A DNA stretch of 64,000 nucleotides from Linnemannia elongata (lineage: Eukaryota; Mortierellomycota; Mortierellomycetes; Mortierellales; Mortierellaceae), in contig JAXBDG010000001.1 in NCBI GenBank assembly GCA_036320915.1, positions 2,666,001 to 2,730,000 on the forward strand, written 5' to 3'. Below, piece after piece: positions 43,452 through 56,000 of the stretch. Positions within the stretch are counted from its first letter, which is position 1; every line of letters starts with the position of its first letter. The notes below the pieces were generated by a model. That model saw nothing but the letters and a program-made list of their open reading frames with translations. It was not told the origin of the DNA and ran no database searches. A program made the position numbers and the translations under genes.

Positions 43452-46227
43452 ATGACTTCTCGACTCTGCCTTGCGCCAAGGCAGCACCACTGCGCACACG
43501 CACACATCCAGAGAGCCGTCTCAGGACTCACAACCTCACTCACCCACCGGTTCGCAGGACTCTCGCTCACCACCTCGCCTGCTGCTCGCTCGGCAGCGGT
43601 TGTGTCACCTTCTTCCGTCGTGCGTGGATATGCTCGTGTTGCTCGGTCACGCCCCATTACACCTAAGGCACCCACCGGAGGATCGAATTCGGAAAAATCA
43701 GCCATCAAGACACCCATGTCAACTAGCGACGTCCAGGAGGCACTCAAGGCTCTGTCTTCATCAAAATCCGACTCGTCTTCAAAACTCAAACTGCCTGGAA
43801 ACTTCAAGCTCGTCAAACCTCAGCCAGAGCCCAAGTACGACCCCAACATGGTCATTTTTCTCGACAAACACGGAAACGTCTCGATGATCCCTCATGATGA
43901 TCGTGTCAAGGGTCAAACAAAGGACGACTACAACGCCGCCGTTGCAGCCGGAGATGATTTTGAATTGGATGGGGCTGTTGAGGGTTCGCCTCATCAGCGC
44001 GGGTCCAAGGAGATGGAGTATGGTCGCAAGCGTATCGGACAGGTCGAACTTCCCAAGGACATTCAGGACTCTATCCGCTCTGTTTTGGATGGTATGGCTT
44101 ATAGCTATGATTGATTGTACTATGAACCCCTCTATTTTGATAGCTCGCATACTAATCATTATTGCACTTACGCTTACTTTAGATTACGACAAACCATTGA
44201 TCAGGACAGACGCACTTCGTCTTTTCGGATCGTTGAGATCGACAGGAGCTTTGGAGGATGACACATTCGCTGAACTCCCCACCAAGAGTATGTGCTTCAT
44301 GCAGGATTTGCTTTGTCAGGAAGCATTACAAGAGATCGCAAACCTAACTCTCTAATTTACATGACAAATAGGACTCAGAAGCGGTGTGGGAGAGTTGAAA
44401 GGAAAAGGAGATAAGCCAGTGACAGCACACATACTGGAATATGGACACCGCGAATCTATCGCGTACATTGCTTCTATGGCACCTACAACTTTCAGCGCGA
44501 TCAAGAACGTCCTTCAGGAGGTCAACAAGCGAGTACCCGACTTGAATCCCAAGACGTTTTTGGATTTCGGAACAGGACCAGGAACTGCCATTTGGTAAGG
44601 AACCAGCGATCTGTCTGATACTTCATTGCGTCAAAGAAAACATACCACTTTAGTACATTGCAGCAACAGCTAACTAACATCGTCTTTTTCATAGGGCTGC
44701 AAATGAGGTGTGGGAGACGCCATTGAAGTACACTGGAGTGGACACATCAATGGCTATGCTGGAGTCTGCGGAGGAAATTCTGGACATCTTGTCGACCAAC
44801 GGCTCACCGATCCCTAATGTCACTTTCAAACCATTCATGTCCCACGGAGCCAAGGCAGCCAAGTACGATGTCGTCATGAGCGCCTTTGCCCTGAGTGAAC
44901 TCACCACCCCAGCTCTCCGCAAGTCAACACTGGAACACCTTTGGAACTCTACCAACGACATGCTTGTAAGCAATTCAGCGTTTGAGCTACTCATTTCTAA
45001 TACTATGTGAGCTACATGAGAAAAATTTTGTGTTAACAGCCACATTTCCTTGTTTTCGATCGTAGATCTTGGTCGATCGCGGGACACCCAGCGGGTTCAG
45101 GATCTTGGCAGAGGCGAGGGAGCAGATTTTGGGACTGGACTTGGATCGTATCATCACCAAACCCAAATATGATGCGTACGGAGAGCTTATCCCAGAAGAA
45201 CCTATCATCAAGCCAGAACCTGCACACGTAGTCGCTCCTGTAAGTCATCACCTCGAATGGGATCCATTAGCATATGACACTATGGTTTATTGGAAATCGT
45301 TTGTTGACCGTTTTATGCTCTCCTTTTGTTTTCTGTAGTGCCCACACGACAAAGTCTGCCCGATGTACGAGTCTCTCTCCCGCGACTCGCAGTGGTGTCA
45401 TTTTTCTCAAAAAGTTCAGCGCCCAGATTTCTTGGTAAGTGTACATTTGATCAGTCGATAAGAGAGATTTCACTGATTAGATAACTCAATTCGTCTCTCA
45501 GGGACTAATTCGATCAAAAATTTTGGCCTTCTATTAGCGCAAGACGAAGCACTCAAAGGACAACTATGAAGACGCCAAATATACCTACGTGGTCCTCCGC
45601 AAGGGACCACGACCTTCGTTCACCCGGGTGTCGACATCACCAGTAGAACCTTCAGATGCAACCACAACAGTAACAGGAGCTTCATTACCCGAGGATACAA
45701 CAACAACAGATCCGATTGTGAAGAAGAAGAGAACCAAGAAGCCCCCACCACCTCCACCAGTCACCTACGACAACCCCGAGGACATGCAGGCTGCTTCGTA
45801 TGACTGGTCGCGCATTGTGGTTCCACCACTCAAGAAGGATGGCCATGTCGTGATCGATGCCTGTGCGGGCAACGGATACCTGGAGCGGATCATCATCCCC
45901 AAGTCGCAGGGCAAGATTCCCTACAGAGATGCGCGCAAGGCAATGTGGGGCGATCTATTCCCTCATCAGCCTAAAAACAAGGCTGTCCGGAAAGAGAGTG
46001 TCAAGAATATGTTGGATGAGGATGGTAATACCGAGGAGGAGGGAGAGGATAAGCCTGCCAAGCGGAGGATGTTGAACATCAGTGCGGAGAAGTTGATGAA
46101 ACGGGAGAAGCAGAAGGAGAAGAAGCAGAGCCGGCAGAAGATCTCCCCGGATGAGATTGATGGTTCGTCCAAGAAGGGGAAGGGGCGGAGGCGGGGAGAT
46201 GATGGCGACTTTGTGGTAGACCTTTAG
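43452..46227 (+). CDS. RSM22: Rsm22/METTL17-like mitochondrial ribosome assembly protein
   Basis: Seven exons, 43452-44091, 44183-44287, 44372-44594, 44695-44965, 45066-45239, 45339-45434 and 45538-46227, encode 732 aa. Rsm22/METTL17 proteins are methyltransferase-like factors needed for the mitochondrial small ribosomal subunit. Supporting blocks are HRESIAYIASMAP (about 275), the SAM-fold motif FLDFGTGPGTAIW (about 310), SAFALSELTTPALR, and LVDRGTPSGFRILAEAR. Cysteines of the family's Fe-S site lie in CPHDKVCP (472, 478), WCHF (491) and DACAGNG (about 611). The N-terminus is Arg/Ser/Ala-rich and fits mitochondrial import. A Lys/Glu-rich C-terminal tail (about 100 residues) is an extension. 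The start at 43452 was chosen because upstream in-frame sequence looks like leader. Confidence 0.9.
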
Positions 46228-46520
46228 AGCAGTGCCTTATTTTGATAATAACAAACTTGGCATCAATCGTACCTATTGTGCTTGTCGAATTTACTTGACC
46301 GTGGTGCCTATAAAGAAAGGATAATGTGGCAATCGCTCACAGGTTATCTCTCGTCGAACAGCCGTGGGGGCATGCTTGGTTGTGTTGGGAACTGAAGGCC
46401 CACATGGACAAGTGAAAAAAAAAATATTGGGAGCGGTATGAGATATAGGAAGGTGGGTTGGGTTGGAGGGATCCGAACAAAAGCCTGGGTTTGAAGGTTA
46501 TTAGTTAATTTAAATGGGAA
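46228..46520. other. Convergent intergenic region
   Basis: Roughly 290 bp between the RSM22 stop and the stop of the F-box gene on the minus strand. No coding signal is seen. Confidence 0.5.
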
Positions 46521-48461
46521 TTAAAATGGACTCCAATCTGCAAGTCGTGCTACAAGTCCAGGGGGCTCCATACTGAATAGCGTCCTCATCTCCCTCTCAG
46601 GACGTCGTGGCAAATGATTCCCGCATGCCACCACTTGGAGCTCAGGCAGACATTCGAAATCACCCCTATCCATCTCCAACAGCACTTCCTTCACATCCTG
46701 AAGAAGACCCAGATGCCTGATACTGGACATCAGGTCGTCGTAGTCGCCCTCTACACCAAGGACATCCTCGTCTTCCACCGTCCTGTTTTTCATAAGCTCC
46801 GTGTCCAGTTCAGCCTCCTGCTCGAGTCTCCATGTCCACCCATCAACAAGCTGGCGCCTTCTAGACCGGTGCTCCTCATTCCGTCCCGACCGGCACAGCC
46901 AGTTCAGCTCTGCGATCTCACACTCGACGGAGCTGTAGTCCACCCTAAGTTGCTCCAGATACCTCAACTTCGACAGCAGACATAGACCTCCTTCCAGGAC
47001 ATAAGGATGTAGCCTCCAATTTTCGCCCCTTCCTTTGAGCTGACAGTAGGCCGTGAACGTGATGCGAAGATCGTGGAGGCGCGGACATATTCGAGAAAGA
47101 TAACCGTATACGATCCTGGTATATGCTGTACCTCTTGCCTTCGCATGCTCGTGAACGTGTAACTCCATATTAAGCGTCTCCAGCTCTCGACAGATCCAAA
47201 TTCCAGGCTTGAGCGGCGAGGACTCTTCCGAGGAATACATGGGTCCGCGGCGGTGGATGTCCATATAGTCAGGCATGTACGGCATCTTGAGAGTCTTGAG
47301 GTATCGGAGCTTGGGGCACTCACAGAGCAGGTAGTGCCAATGCCACGCCGTATAACTCGACTCGTGGTTAGTGTATTCCGAGAGCCAGCCGTAGCGAGCA
47401 CAGCCCAACGGGCGGGAGTGAAGGATATCGAGGGTAGTTAAGTATACTGGCCAGTCCATCAAGGTCTTGACCATCCACGGCGTGAAGTGGTAGGCTAGGA
47501 CGGTATGCTCCTGCGCTTGGGGACAGACGGCAAGAACCTCCTTCTGGTACTCCTCATCGGGCGTGTTCGGCCGTTCGATCGAGTGATGGAACCTTTTAAG
47601 AGGGAGGGAGAGGGTCTTCAGGTGATCACGGAATCGTGACCATTCCCAATCGTTTCGAGATGACCAAGAGACTGTGATCAACCGAAGGTCCTCCAAGTCG
47701 GGGGTAATGGTCAACAGGTGCTCAATCCATGATTGCTTGACTCGTGGTTGTTCGAGCACCAGTGACCGCAATCGAAGACGGTTCGGAAGAGCTGACTTCC
47801 CTTGCTCTGTCAGTGGCCCATGGAAATTTAGCATTGCGCTGCCAGTGATGTGCAAAGACTCCAACACTGGACAGGTGACCAAGATCCGGGGGACATCAAT
47901 GTTAGCCCGACGATTCTTTACTATCGTTAGACTCCTCAAGGTGTTCGGAAAGGGTAGCGTGTCCAACCAGGATATGTTATATCTGTTGGTAGTTGCGATT
48001 ACAAACTCTTGGAGAGATCGATCCAAGAGGTTCTTGATATGTGCTGCCTTTTCATCCTGACGTAAAAGGAGTGGCGTAATAAAAGTCGACCAGAAATTGC
48101 TTTGACTTCTCTGGAGAGATTCGAGAGCACCATGCGCATTAGGAGCATTCCACAAGTTCGCGCGTTCATAGCCCAAGATTAGTCGTTCGGCACCGGGTAG
48201 TCTTGCAAGAGCGTATTTCGGTTGGAAGGGCTGCCAGTTAATGTCCCAGGTGAGAGTGCGGCTCAGACGGGGGTGGTTGAGGAAGAACCATTGTCGACAA
48301 ACCAGGACTACGCTTTGGGCGAGGGTGTAGGTGTCCAGATATGAGAATATTTGGCAGAGTAACTCGGGGATGTCCAGGGGGGTGATGGAACGGTTGTGCG
48401 TGGAGGGTGTTGGCTGTGTTGGCTTCTTTTGTGGTAGGGGAGTCCTGAACGGAAAGAGCAT
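46521..48461 (-). CDS. F-box protein with LRR-like body (family A)
   Basis: Single exon of 646 aa using the ATG at 48461-48459 (MLFPFRTPLPQKK...). The frame is open to 48725, but paralogues begin with this same basic segment a few residues before the F-box. The F-box spans about residues 27-75: TPLDIPELLCQIFSYLD, then LAQSVVLVCRQWFFLNHPRL. LRR-like units follow (LPFPNTLRSLTIVK, PVLESLHITGS, LRLRSLVLEQP, ITPDLEDLRLITV, LKTLKMPYMPDYMDIHRR) and the C-terminal signature IRHLGLLQDVKEVLLEMD. It is a probable SCF adaptor with an unknown target. The C-terminal coding and stop region closely resembles that of the gene at 15208. Confidence 0.87.
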   Translation of the reverse strand: MLFPFRTPLPQKKPTQPTPSTHNRSITPLDIPELLCQIFSYLDTYTLAQSVVLVCRQWFFLNHPRLSRTLTWDINWQPFQPKYALARLPGAERLILGYERANLWNAPNAHGALESLQRSQSNFWSTFITPLLLRQDEKAAHIKNLLDRSLQEFVIATTNRYNISWLDTLPFPNTLRSLTIVKNRRANIDVPRILVTCPVLESLHITGSAMLNFHGPLTEQGKSALPNRLRLRSLVLEQPRVKQSWIEHLLTITPDLEDLRLITVSWSSRNDWEWSRFRDHLKTLSLPLKRFHHSIERPNTPDEEYQKEVLAVCPQAQEHTVLAYHFTPWMVKTLMDWPVYLTTLDILHSRPLGCARYGWLSEYTNHESSYTAWHWHYLLCECPKLRYLKTLKMPYMPDYMDIHRRGPMYSSEESSPLKPGIWICRELETLNMELHVHEHAKARGTAYTRIVYGYLSRICPRLHDLRITFTAYCQLKGRGENWRLHPYVLEGGLCLLSKLRYLEQLRVDYSSVECEIAELNWLCRSGRNEEHRSRRRQLVDGWTWRLEQEAELDTELMKNRTVEDEDVLGVEGDYDDLMSSIRHLGLLQDVKEVLLEMDRGDFECLPELQVVACGNHLPRRPEREMRTLFSMEPPGLVARLADWSPF

Positions 48462-49339
48462 CGCTTTATTTTTGTTGGTGAAGGAATGAACGGTGAGAGA
48501 GAAGGGGCCCTGTAGGCAAGGTGGGTGGAAGTGTAGGGAATGGAATAAACGGTGGTAGCTGGAGCAAAGAAGCAGGTCAGGCCAATACAATTGAGAGAGT
48601 GGTAGATGTTGTGGATGGTGAAGACAGAAGATAGAAAGTGAAGAAGGGAACCAGCGATAGAGGAAACAAGCGAACTTCTCATGAACAAAGCAGAGCGAGG
48701 AGTCAACTGAGGACAAGGTAAACATATGTCACAGCCGTTGGGATGTGAGCACATTCTTGGCACAAAGCATTAGGGGTCATCAAACCACGGTTAAATCAAA
48801 AATATATCCGCCGCACATTTTGCGTATTTGACATCGCTTTGTCAACTGCGCAGACCTCTTTTGACGAAAATGAGGACGCACAAACCTACGACCTTTGGCG
48901 TATCACTAAAACAAGTTTGCGTGTTTGGCAGCAAACGTCAAATGAAATAAAATAAACTCATATTTTTTTTCAGGCACCACTTCACCTTTTCTCGCAACCA
49001 ATTGAACACACCCTCATCAACTCCAACATGGCTGCTGTCAAGAACAACCAGCCCAAACCCAAGTTCTCGTTGGCGATTAGAGATATAGGGCATAGTTTAT
49101 TGTTGTATGATATAGAGGCCAAGAAAGAGGAGCGACAAGTAAGAAAGAACGATGGTGATAATGCACAAGTAGTGCAACGAAGAAGAAAAAATAAATAAAT
49201 CAACGTGTGTGTGAGTAAAGAAATCCCTAAAAAAGTCCCAAAACGAGGGCTCAACCGTCCACTCATTTGACAAATTACGCCAGCATATTTGATTTAAGTA
49301 CAGGAAATTTGACGCCCAAAAGAAATACGAAAATACGTA
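48462..49339. other. Intergenic region with a possible orphan first exon
   Basis: The first 270 bp are the leader of the F-box gene at 48461. Further right, an ATG at 49028 opens MAAVKNNQPKPKFSLAIRD and runs to a splice-donor-like CAA/GTAAGA at about 49137. It is preceded by a leader typical of local genes, but no second exon follows before the family B relic begins. It may be the stump of a gene cut off by the insertion of the relic. Confidence 0.35.
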
Positions 49340-50701
49340 TTCCCATTTGCCACTGAAGTCCCAGTCGTGCAGAGCCTAGTTGTCACCCTCGACTGGGACT
49401 TTGGGTCCGCAAATCTGGTCACACTCGTTGATATGGTCTCCAAATCTAAAAGTCAAGTTCATCAAGCTGGATCTGCAGGACGATCAAACCTCCAACGCCA
49501 CCAATGAATCGTTGCGACCCGGCAAAGGATGTTATCACTCTCTCCTCGGTCTTTTGTCAAACTCCAAGCTTCACAGCCTACAGTTCTTAAACCTCTATCT
49601 TCTCGAAACCCGTACTTCAAACTTGCCCTCCAGCTTCAGCGCACCGTGGCTTCAGAGCTTCTTCTCCCATGGACGCATCAAGGAAGAGGATCAATCTCGC
49701 CTTATCAACATCATCTCGCGCAGCTCCCAACTAGTGGATCTGAGACTCACCCCTGAAGATTGGTGCTCCATGGACTTGAGCTTGCAGCAGGCTGTGTTCT
49801 CTCTAAAAATGCTGCGGCGGTTACATATTCGTGGTTGGGATCTATGCCTTCATCAAGACCGCAACTTGAACGACCGGCGACCTGTGAAGGAGATCGTCTA
49901 TTATACAGCCCTCGAGGATGCTAGGGTTTTGACCAAGACCATCCGACGATCAGGACTTGTACTTGAGATTCTCGTCCTCTATTTCTATGCTGGTACAGTC
50001 GTCGATATTGGTCCTGGGGACCCAACGCCCATTCCGTTACTTGGTGAACCTGAGGGAGCACCCGCCGAATCCCTTTCTAAAGCTCCTCACCTTTCTGCGC
50101 TCACTCTTCTTGACCTCTCGATGCCATTGACGGACTCTTCGCTCAAGTACCTACCGAACGTCTCGCCTCGCCTGTATCTCGTCCACTTTGGATGCAACGT
50201 TCACTTGCATCGGCTACTCCTGCACTGCAATCTTGCCTCCTTAAAGTCTCTCTCGATCAAGGATGCTAATGGTACCAATCTAAACCTTCTTCTGGAGTCG
50301 ATGGGCGAAGAGACTGTTGGTCGTACTTGGGACGTACTCGAGCGTTATGCATTCTAGGTATGAGCCCCTACACCAAAGTTCCCGCATACTTTCTATAAAG
50401 CGCCCAATTGACTCGACTGTGCCTGGATGAGGTTAACTCTACACATTTGGCAGTGGTGCTAGAAGCCCTCAATTTCTTTAAGCTCCAAGAGATATCCATT
50501 TGCAATTCTTGGTACTATCCCAGTGCTGAACAAGTTGTTGCGAACAGGATCAACGAGTTTACAGAGTCTTTGGTGATTCGACTGGACGAGTTTTCGTCCA
50601 CAAGATATGTCGAAGGAGGAGGCAAACCTAGAACTGCTGTTGGTTCTTCCAAGACTCTGCCTAGTCATCGTCTCACAAACATAGGCCTCCATTGGAGCTA
50701 A
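49340..50701 (+). pseudogene. 5'-truncated relic of a family B gene
   Basis: Matches the gene at 18240 from about its residue 549 to the end. The reading goes VVTLDWDFG, then after a frameshift near 49452 LDLQDDQTSN and the LRR-like body (YHSLLGLLSNSKLHSLQFLNLYLL). A second break lies near 50345, where the frame hits a stop. The last part (LQEISICNSWYYPSAEQV, then the SSTRYVEGGGKPRTAVGSS stretch) is recovered in another frame. The N-terminal half and exon 1 are absent. Much of the DNA is clearly alignable with 20000-21390, so the duplication is fairly young. Confidence 0.85.
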
Positions 50702-51034
50702 GAACCATCACTATCGCTTTCTACAGCACGTTCTTCCAGTTGGCTCTTTCTGAAGAACCCCTTCTTTTTCTTGACCCTTCTTGGTTTTCTTGATCCTTCC
50801 TCTTCCTTCTATTCCCGTTTCTCTTTCGTCTTTGTTTTCTTTTGTTCTTCTTCATAATGTGATTAATTTGCGCCCACAAATATAACATAGTTTTGAAAAA
50901 CGTACAGTTTTCTATTTCATTTGTGCAAGCATCTATTAAAATAACAAGCTCAAAGAAAAGGCAGAAAAGGCACTGTACAATTGTGACTGAGCCGCCAAAC
51001 AAACCATAAGATGGCTGGATAGAGAATAAAACTC
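50702..51034 (+). repeat. Duplicated 3' flank of a family B gene
   Basis: Continues the match to the flank of the gene at 18240 (about 21406-21670): CTTTCT(G/A)-rich pyrimidine DNA, then the GTACAATTGTGACTGAGCCGCCAAAC block, alignable with TTTACAGTTGCAACAGAGCATCCAAA. The match ends near 51000. At the parental locus the FTR1 3' end follows; here an F-box 3' fragment follows, which marks a junction. Confidence 0.6.
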
Positions 51035-51420
51035 TCTAAGATCAGACAAACAAAGTCCTCCCTGTTCATCTCCAGCATGTCCTTGACATCCCGAAGAAGA
51101 CCCAGGTTCTTCATTCTATCCATCAGATCTACATCCTCGGCGCCATCTCCCAGTATCATGCTGTGAGCCGGTGCTGTTGTTCAGTCGACCTTCTTCCAGA
51201 ACGGCCGCTCTTCGTAATAGCTGATCCCAGCCTTCAACAACGCTCCACCGCTTCGCTCTCTCTTCCGCTGTCCTGCCAGACGACACAACCAAGATAGTTC
51301 TTTCTTTTCACAACAGCACTGCGGAAAGTAATGCTGGAGATGCTTGAGATGCCTGAGCTTCGAAGTTGGACTCTATCCACCCCGAACACTGCAACTTGTA
51401 CATGGTAGTCCCTCTTCACT
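51035..51420 (-). pseudogene. Relic of an F-box gene 3' end (copy C)
   Basis: Highly similar, by eye about nine bases in ten, to 15330-15690, the C-terminal coding part of the F-box gene at 15208, in the same orientation. The reading GAEDVDLMDRMKNLGLLRDV is nearly unchanged. A 4-bp deletion and a codon loss (EEMNRED to EMNRED) occur near its 3' end, and the sequence breaks at AGATCAG (about 51039). Upstream it fades out near 51420. Only about 120 codons remain, so it is a fragment. Confidence 0.8.
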
Positions 51421-53011
51421 TACGAAGGGGACTCTGCAATCACGCTCAGTAGTTTCAAGCCAGTGTGGATAGTTGCAGCCAGATCGACTTTATGCGCCAG
51501 AGGAAATTCTAACGTGGGACCCCCGTGACAAATCTCCTTGAAGGCAATAGTTGGGTTGGATCACATACATACATACATGTCATCGACCACAAGACGCCAG
51601 CCGACACCAACCCATGCATATCATACTGGAAATTGCTTTCGTATTTGTTATGCAAACTCAAAGCGTGAGAAAAACGGAATGTTATATGAACAAAGATCGC
51701 TTATGTTAAAACGTGTTAGGTTTGCTTCACACAAATTAAACAAGAGAACACGTGGGCTGGATGCTGTGCCGCCCTCCTCTTACCCGGAAAAGAGAAAGCT
51801 CTTTTGCTTCTTCGCCATCCTTAACATGATAGCAATACGCCTCCAACTTAAAAAGCCCTTGATCAACAATTCAAGTACTAAGCAACTGATATCGTTCGCC
51901 CTCTATTAACCAAGAAAACCTGGCTGAATGAAAAGAAGAGAGTTTTATGAACAACAACACTGAGTAAGAAGGAGGTAGATGGAGGCCAGAGAGGAGTGAT
52001 AAACAGGGCAAAACAAGACTAGGCAAACAGAAGAAAGGGGTAGGCATTTTTCGTTGTAATGAGCGATGCGAATATGGTTCCAAGGCAAAGACATACCATG
52101 GGCACAAGAAGGAAAAACCAAAGGGAAAAAAAAAGTGCTCTCAATTTTTTTGTGCTTTGTGACATAGTCAAAGAGAGAGAGAGAGAGAGAGAGAGGCGAC
52201 GATGGAGGACAGATGGGGGATGCGTTGTTTTGTTTGTTTATTTACTTTGTTTTCAGGTGGTGACAAAGGAAGAGGGGAAAAGAAGGCAGGAACTGAACTA
52301 ACCCTGACTTAACACTAAACAGGGCCATAAAAAATCCTTTTTGGCCAACAAGGATCATGTTTGTCCAGTTGGGATACCCGCCATCGTGGGGAGAGGCGTT
52401 GAAAAAAACATGGACAAAAGAGGTCATGGTCCTCCGTTTGTGTCTTTTGTGTCCTTCTTTATCTTTCCTGTCCCTTTTCAATCCATTTAACTTGTCTCTC
52501 TCCCCCCTCCCCTCACTTTTCTTTCTTCGCTTTCACTTTCCCTCACACATCGCAAACCCACATACCACGCTCATCCTTACAGCACAGTGCTTGCCCCCTA
52601 CATACCGTTTCCCGTCCCTTGTTTTTCATCCTCCACTTTTACTCGCCTCCCCTCCCCCTGGGCGTCTGTAACGCCTTTGTCTCTTTTTCCCCTTCCTTCA
52701 CTATTGTATTCCCTCAACCTTCTTCGTTCTAATTGTTCAACTTCCTTGACCCTCGCTCGCCACCATCCAGCTCCCTTCTATCTTACAGTTCCTCCCTCCT
52801 CTGTGTCTTAGTCCTCACCCTGCGGCATCTCCATACGTTTTTTCTCTTTTACGCCTTCCCCTGTCCTTGTTTTGTCATTTTGTTTTTGTATCTCACAACA
52901 AGCTGCCTCACCTTCCCTCTCCCTCTTAATCTTTCGCATACAGTACGACTTGCAATATAATAAGAACGCAACAGCTCGCAACACGAAAGACCAACCACCA
53001 CGCAGCACCAA
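51421..53011. other. Intergenic region and leader of a family B gene
   Basis: No gene is supported in 51421-52440. A (GA)n microsatellite lies at about 52171-52196. From 52440 to about 52975 the + strand is C/T-rich, the customary leader of family B, ending in an A-rich run before the ATG at 53012. Confidence 0.5.
52171..52196 (+). repeat. (GA)n dinucleotide microsatellite
   Basis: About 12 GA units in a row. Simple slippage repeat with no gene across it. Confidence 0.9.
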
Positions 53012-56000
53012 ATGACCCAGATAATAACCATCACAGCACCAAAACAATCATTCATGTATGGCGAAGAGACAAAGTCGCTGCAGGTCCGCCACGACCAAGA
53101 GGGACAGTACTTTTACAACCGTCTGGATGATATCCTGCACGCTTTTGATGGTGCAAAGCAGTTCGGAGTTGGCGAGTTCAGAGTCGGTGGGGAATCCATT
53201 CCCTTCCTTGTCTCCGATAACGGGCAAAGGTACAGAACAAGCCTCAGTCTTGCGTAATTATTTTTGTTCTGTTTGGCGAAGACTTAAATGTAGACTCTCA
53301 ATCATTCCTTCCTAACTTCACCTACTATTAATTTCACAACAACGCAGTACGCATGACCCTCCAAGGATCTCTCACTATCCTAACGACATCGTGGAGATCA
53401 GCACGGCAGTGCGCTCGCCAGACCCAATTTACTCGTCCGACAGCATCATCATCAAGGAGATTCACACAGGATTCGGCATCTCCGCAGAAACCTCCCTACC
53501 ACCATCTGCTTCATTGAGTTCCTCCTCATCTCGGTCCTGTGCTACGGCAAACACAGTAGGAAAAAATATTGCTGTACGACCTCCCTCACCTCACCTGTCT
53601 CCCGCTCAAAGCCAGCCACCTGTATCGGATTGTGTTCTGCCTGCTTTGAACATAGTGTCCTTCTCCAGACTGATGGAGGCCGCAACAGACAAAACCGACA
53701 TATCCCAACATCTTCCTCGAACCAGTTCCCTCGCTCCAGAGAGCGCCTCAGCCACTGCTACTGCCAATGTCGACACTCCCCTCTCCCGATCCAATTCAAC
53801 CCAGCGTCATGTCCCTGAGCGACCGCCTCGCCTCAGGCCCGTTCAAGCAAGGCCTCAACACTCCCCCAGCTCCTCTGTTTCCTCTTCTGTCTCTTATTCC
53901 TCTCAGTCATCCGGGGCGACCACATTAACATCCAGCTCGATATCACCTCCGGCGCCGCCTCTACCACATTTTCCCACGCCGCTGAGCTCCTTATCTGTGG
54001 AGAATAGCAAGCGATTCTCCGTCATCTCGAACGATGCCTCTGGTTTAAAGTCCGAGTTGGTATACATCAACAACCTGATCAACGCGGCCCAAGATCGCAA
54101 GTCAGAGTATTTCAGAGAACTCTTGAGGTATTATGGAATCCTCCTTGGCCAAGAGCAACATGTCTTTGAGGAACGCCTTAGCTCCCAGAATCTGCTGCAT
54201 CTTCACAACCACAACCCTCAATATCGGACGGGCCCTAAGAAGGATATTACGGAAAGGAAACTGGACGCAATCCTAGTTCAGAGTCGCGAAATACACGAGT
54301 GCTCCATCCCTAGGTTCTTTGTCCTCCTCCCTGAGACCTTTGGCAGTTTCGATTCCAAGTCGCTCAAGCTCGAACAGTGTCGGCTTTACTTTCTATGCGA
54401 GTGCGAGGCGCATTCATCTGGACAATCCCACCAAAAGTCTCGCAGCCCAAGCAGTCCGACAAGCCCCACGTCCTCGTCTTTCTCCCGTAGACGAGTCCAC
54501 TTGCACACACACAGCAGCTATACGATATCGAGACCGTACGACTTCTTGAAGTGGTACGGGTCTTATATCCTGGGAATGCTCAAAGTCTTGAGCCACTGTC
54601 TGCGCACAGGAACCGTCGCCCATGAGACTTCTCATGACGCCATGTCAGGCGTTGATTCGATCCCCAACGCCACTCTTGCGAACGTTGTTAGCGGCTCAAT
54701 CTCCTTTTTAAGGCAAACATTGGAGGAGTGTGGCATCACTCCGCCTTTACCAACCACAAGTCCAGAAGGACTCCAACAGCAGGACGGTCCTCTCCCGAAT
54801 GTGGCTGCCTTGGAGAGCGCGGACCTACGGCGTCTGACGACGTTCTTGCAACACAACGACGGCGACAGGATACTGGGCAACCTCTATAGGATAACGACGA
54901 GCGAGGGCTACATCAAGTGGGTGTGTCACGAGCATTACGAACAATCTCTCCGTGGCACCACCATGGGTTCCTTCTTGAGAATCCTTCAGGGGATCAATGG
55001 CACGTACGATCCTCACCTCCGCAAGGTTACCATCTCCCTGAAGTCCAGTGCCGATTCCAGGACATTTTTTGAGGCCTTTGCCAGACAGGCAAGCGACGTG
55101 GACGAGCTTGACGTGGTTTTTGACGGCTGGTCCTTTTGGTCAAGGGATCTAGAGAGTCTTGTCAAATCGGCCTGTCAGTCAAATGTCAAGAGCCTTAAGC
55201 TGGATTTGAAGGATTCGGTTAACGACCCCATTTGCGAGTTCGGTGCTCGCATTACGCCAGGCAGCAAGTACCAGGCCCTTTTCGAGCTGCTCTGGAATAG
55301 GAACCTCCAGGGTCTTTCTCTATCCGGTGCCGGCGCGTTTGGATTCAGGACTTCAGATTTTGAGATGGGACCGCACTTTTCTTACCTTCAGAGTTTTCAT
55401 TTCTTGCACGCGATCAAGACCTCGGACCAGCTGCGGTTGATGAAGCTCCTGGCCTACTGCAGTAACCTGAAGGACCTGAGACTGGGCGATTATGTCAACC
55501 CGAGTGAGATCCGGCAGCAGATGGTGTCGGTTATTGCGGCGATGGAGCACCTCAGAACGTTACATTTGTATAGAGTGGAAGGCAAGTGTGAGCGACCAGT
55601 GTCGGGTCTTTTGGAGGCTTTTACCAAGAAGGCCACTCCACTCAAAGAGCTAGTATGTTATGTCGGTCGCGTGGACGAGTGGGAGCTGGGTGAGGTGATC
55701 AAGAGTTTGTCGAGAACGCTTGAAGTTCTTGTTGTTGAGCAGGTGTCGCCGCCCAACCTGGATTTGGTCCCCGTTACCACCGACAGCAGCCCTACTGGAT
55801 CTTCAGGCGCCAGTTTCCAGCGGCAGTTTACCTCAATGCCCTTGCCGTCGCCCTTCTCCCGGTTGACACATCTTGATCTCAATGCCAATCTGTCTCCGCA
55901 GTCTATGAACTATCTGGCAGGCACCCTCAAGAGTCTCAACTTGGTACACCTGGGCCTCACAGGTCATTCGAAATCCCTTCTGGAGCATGTCAACTTTCCA

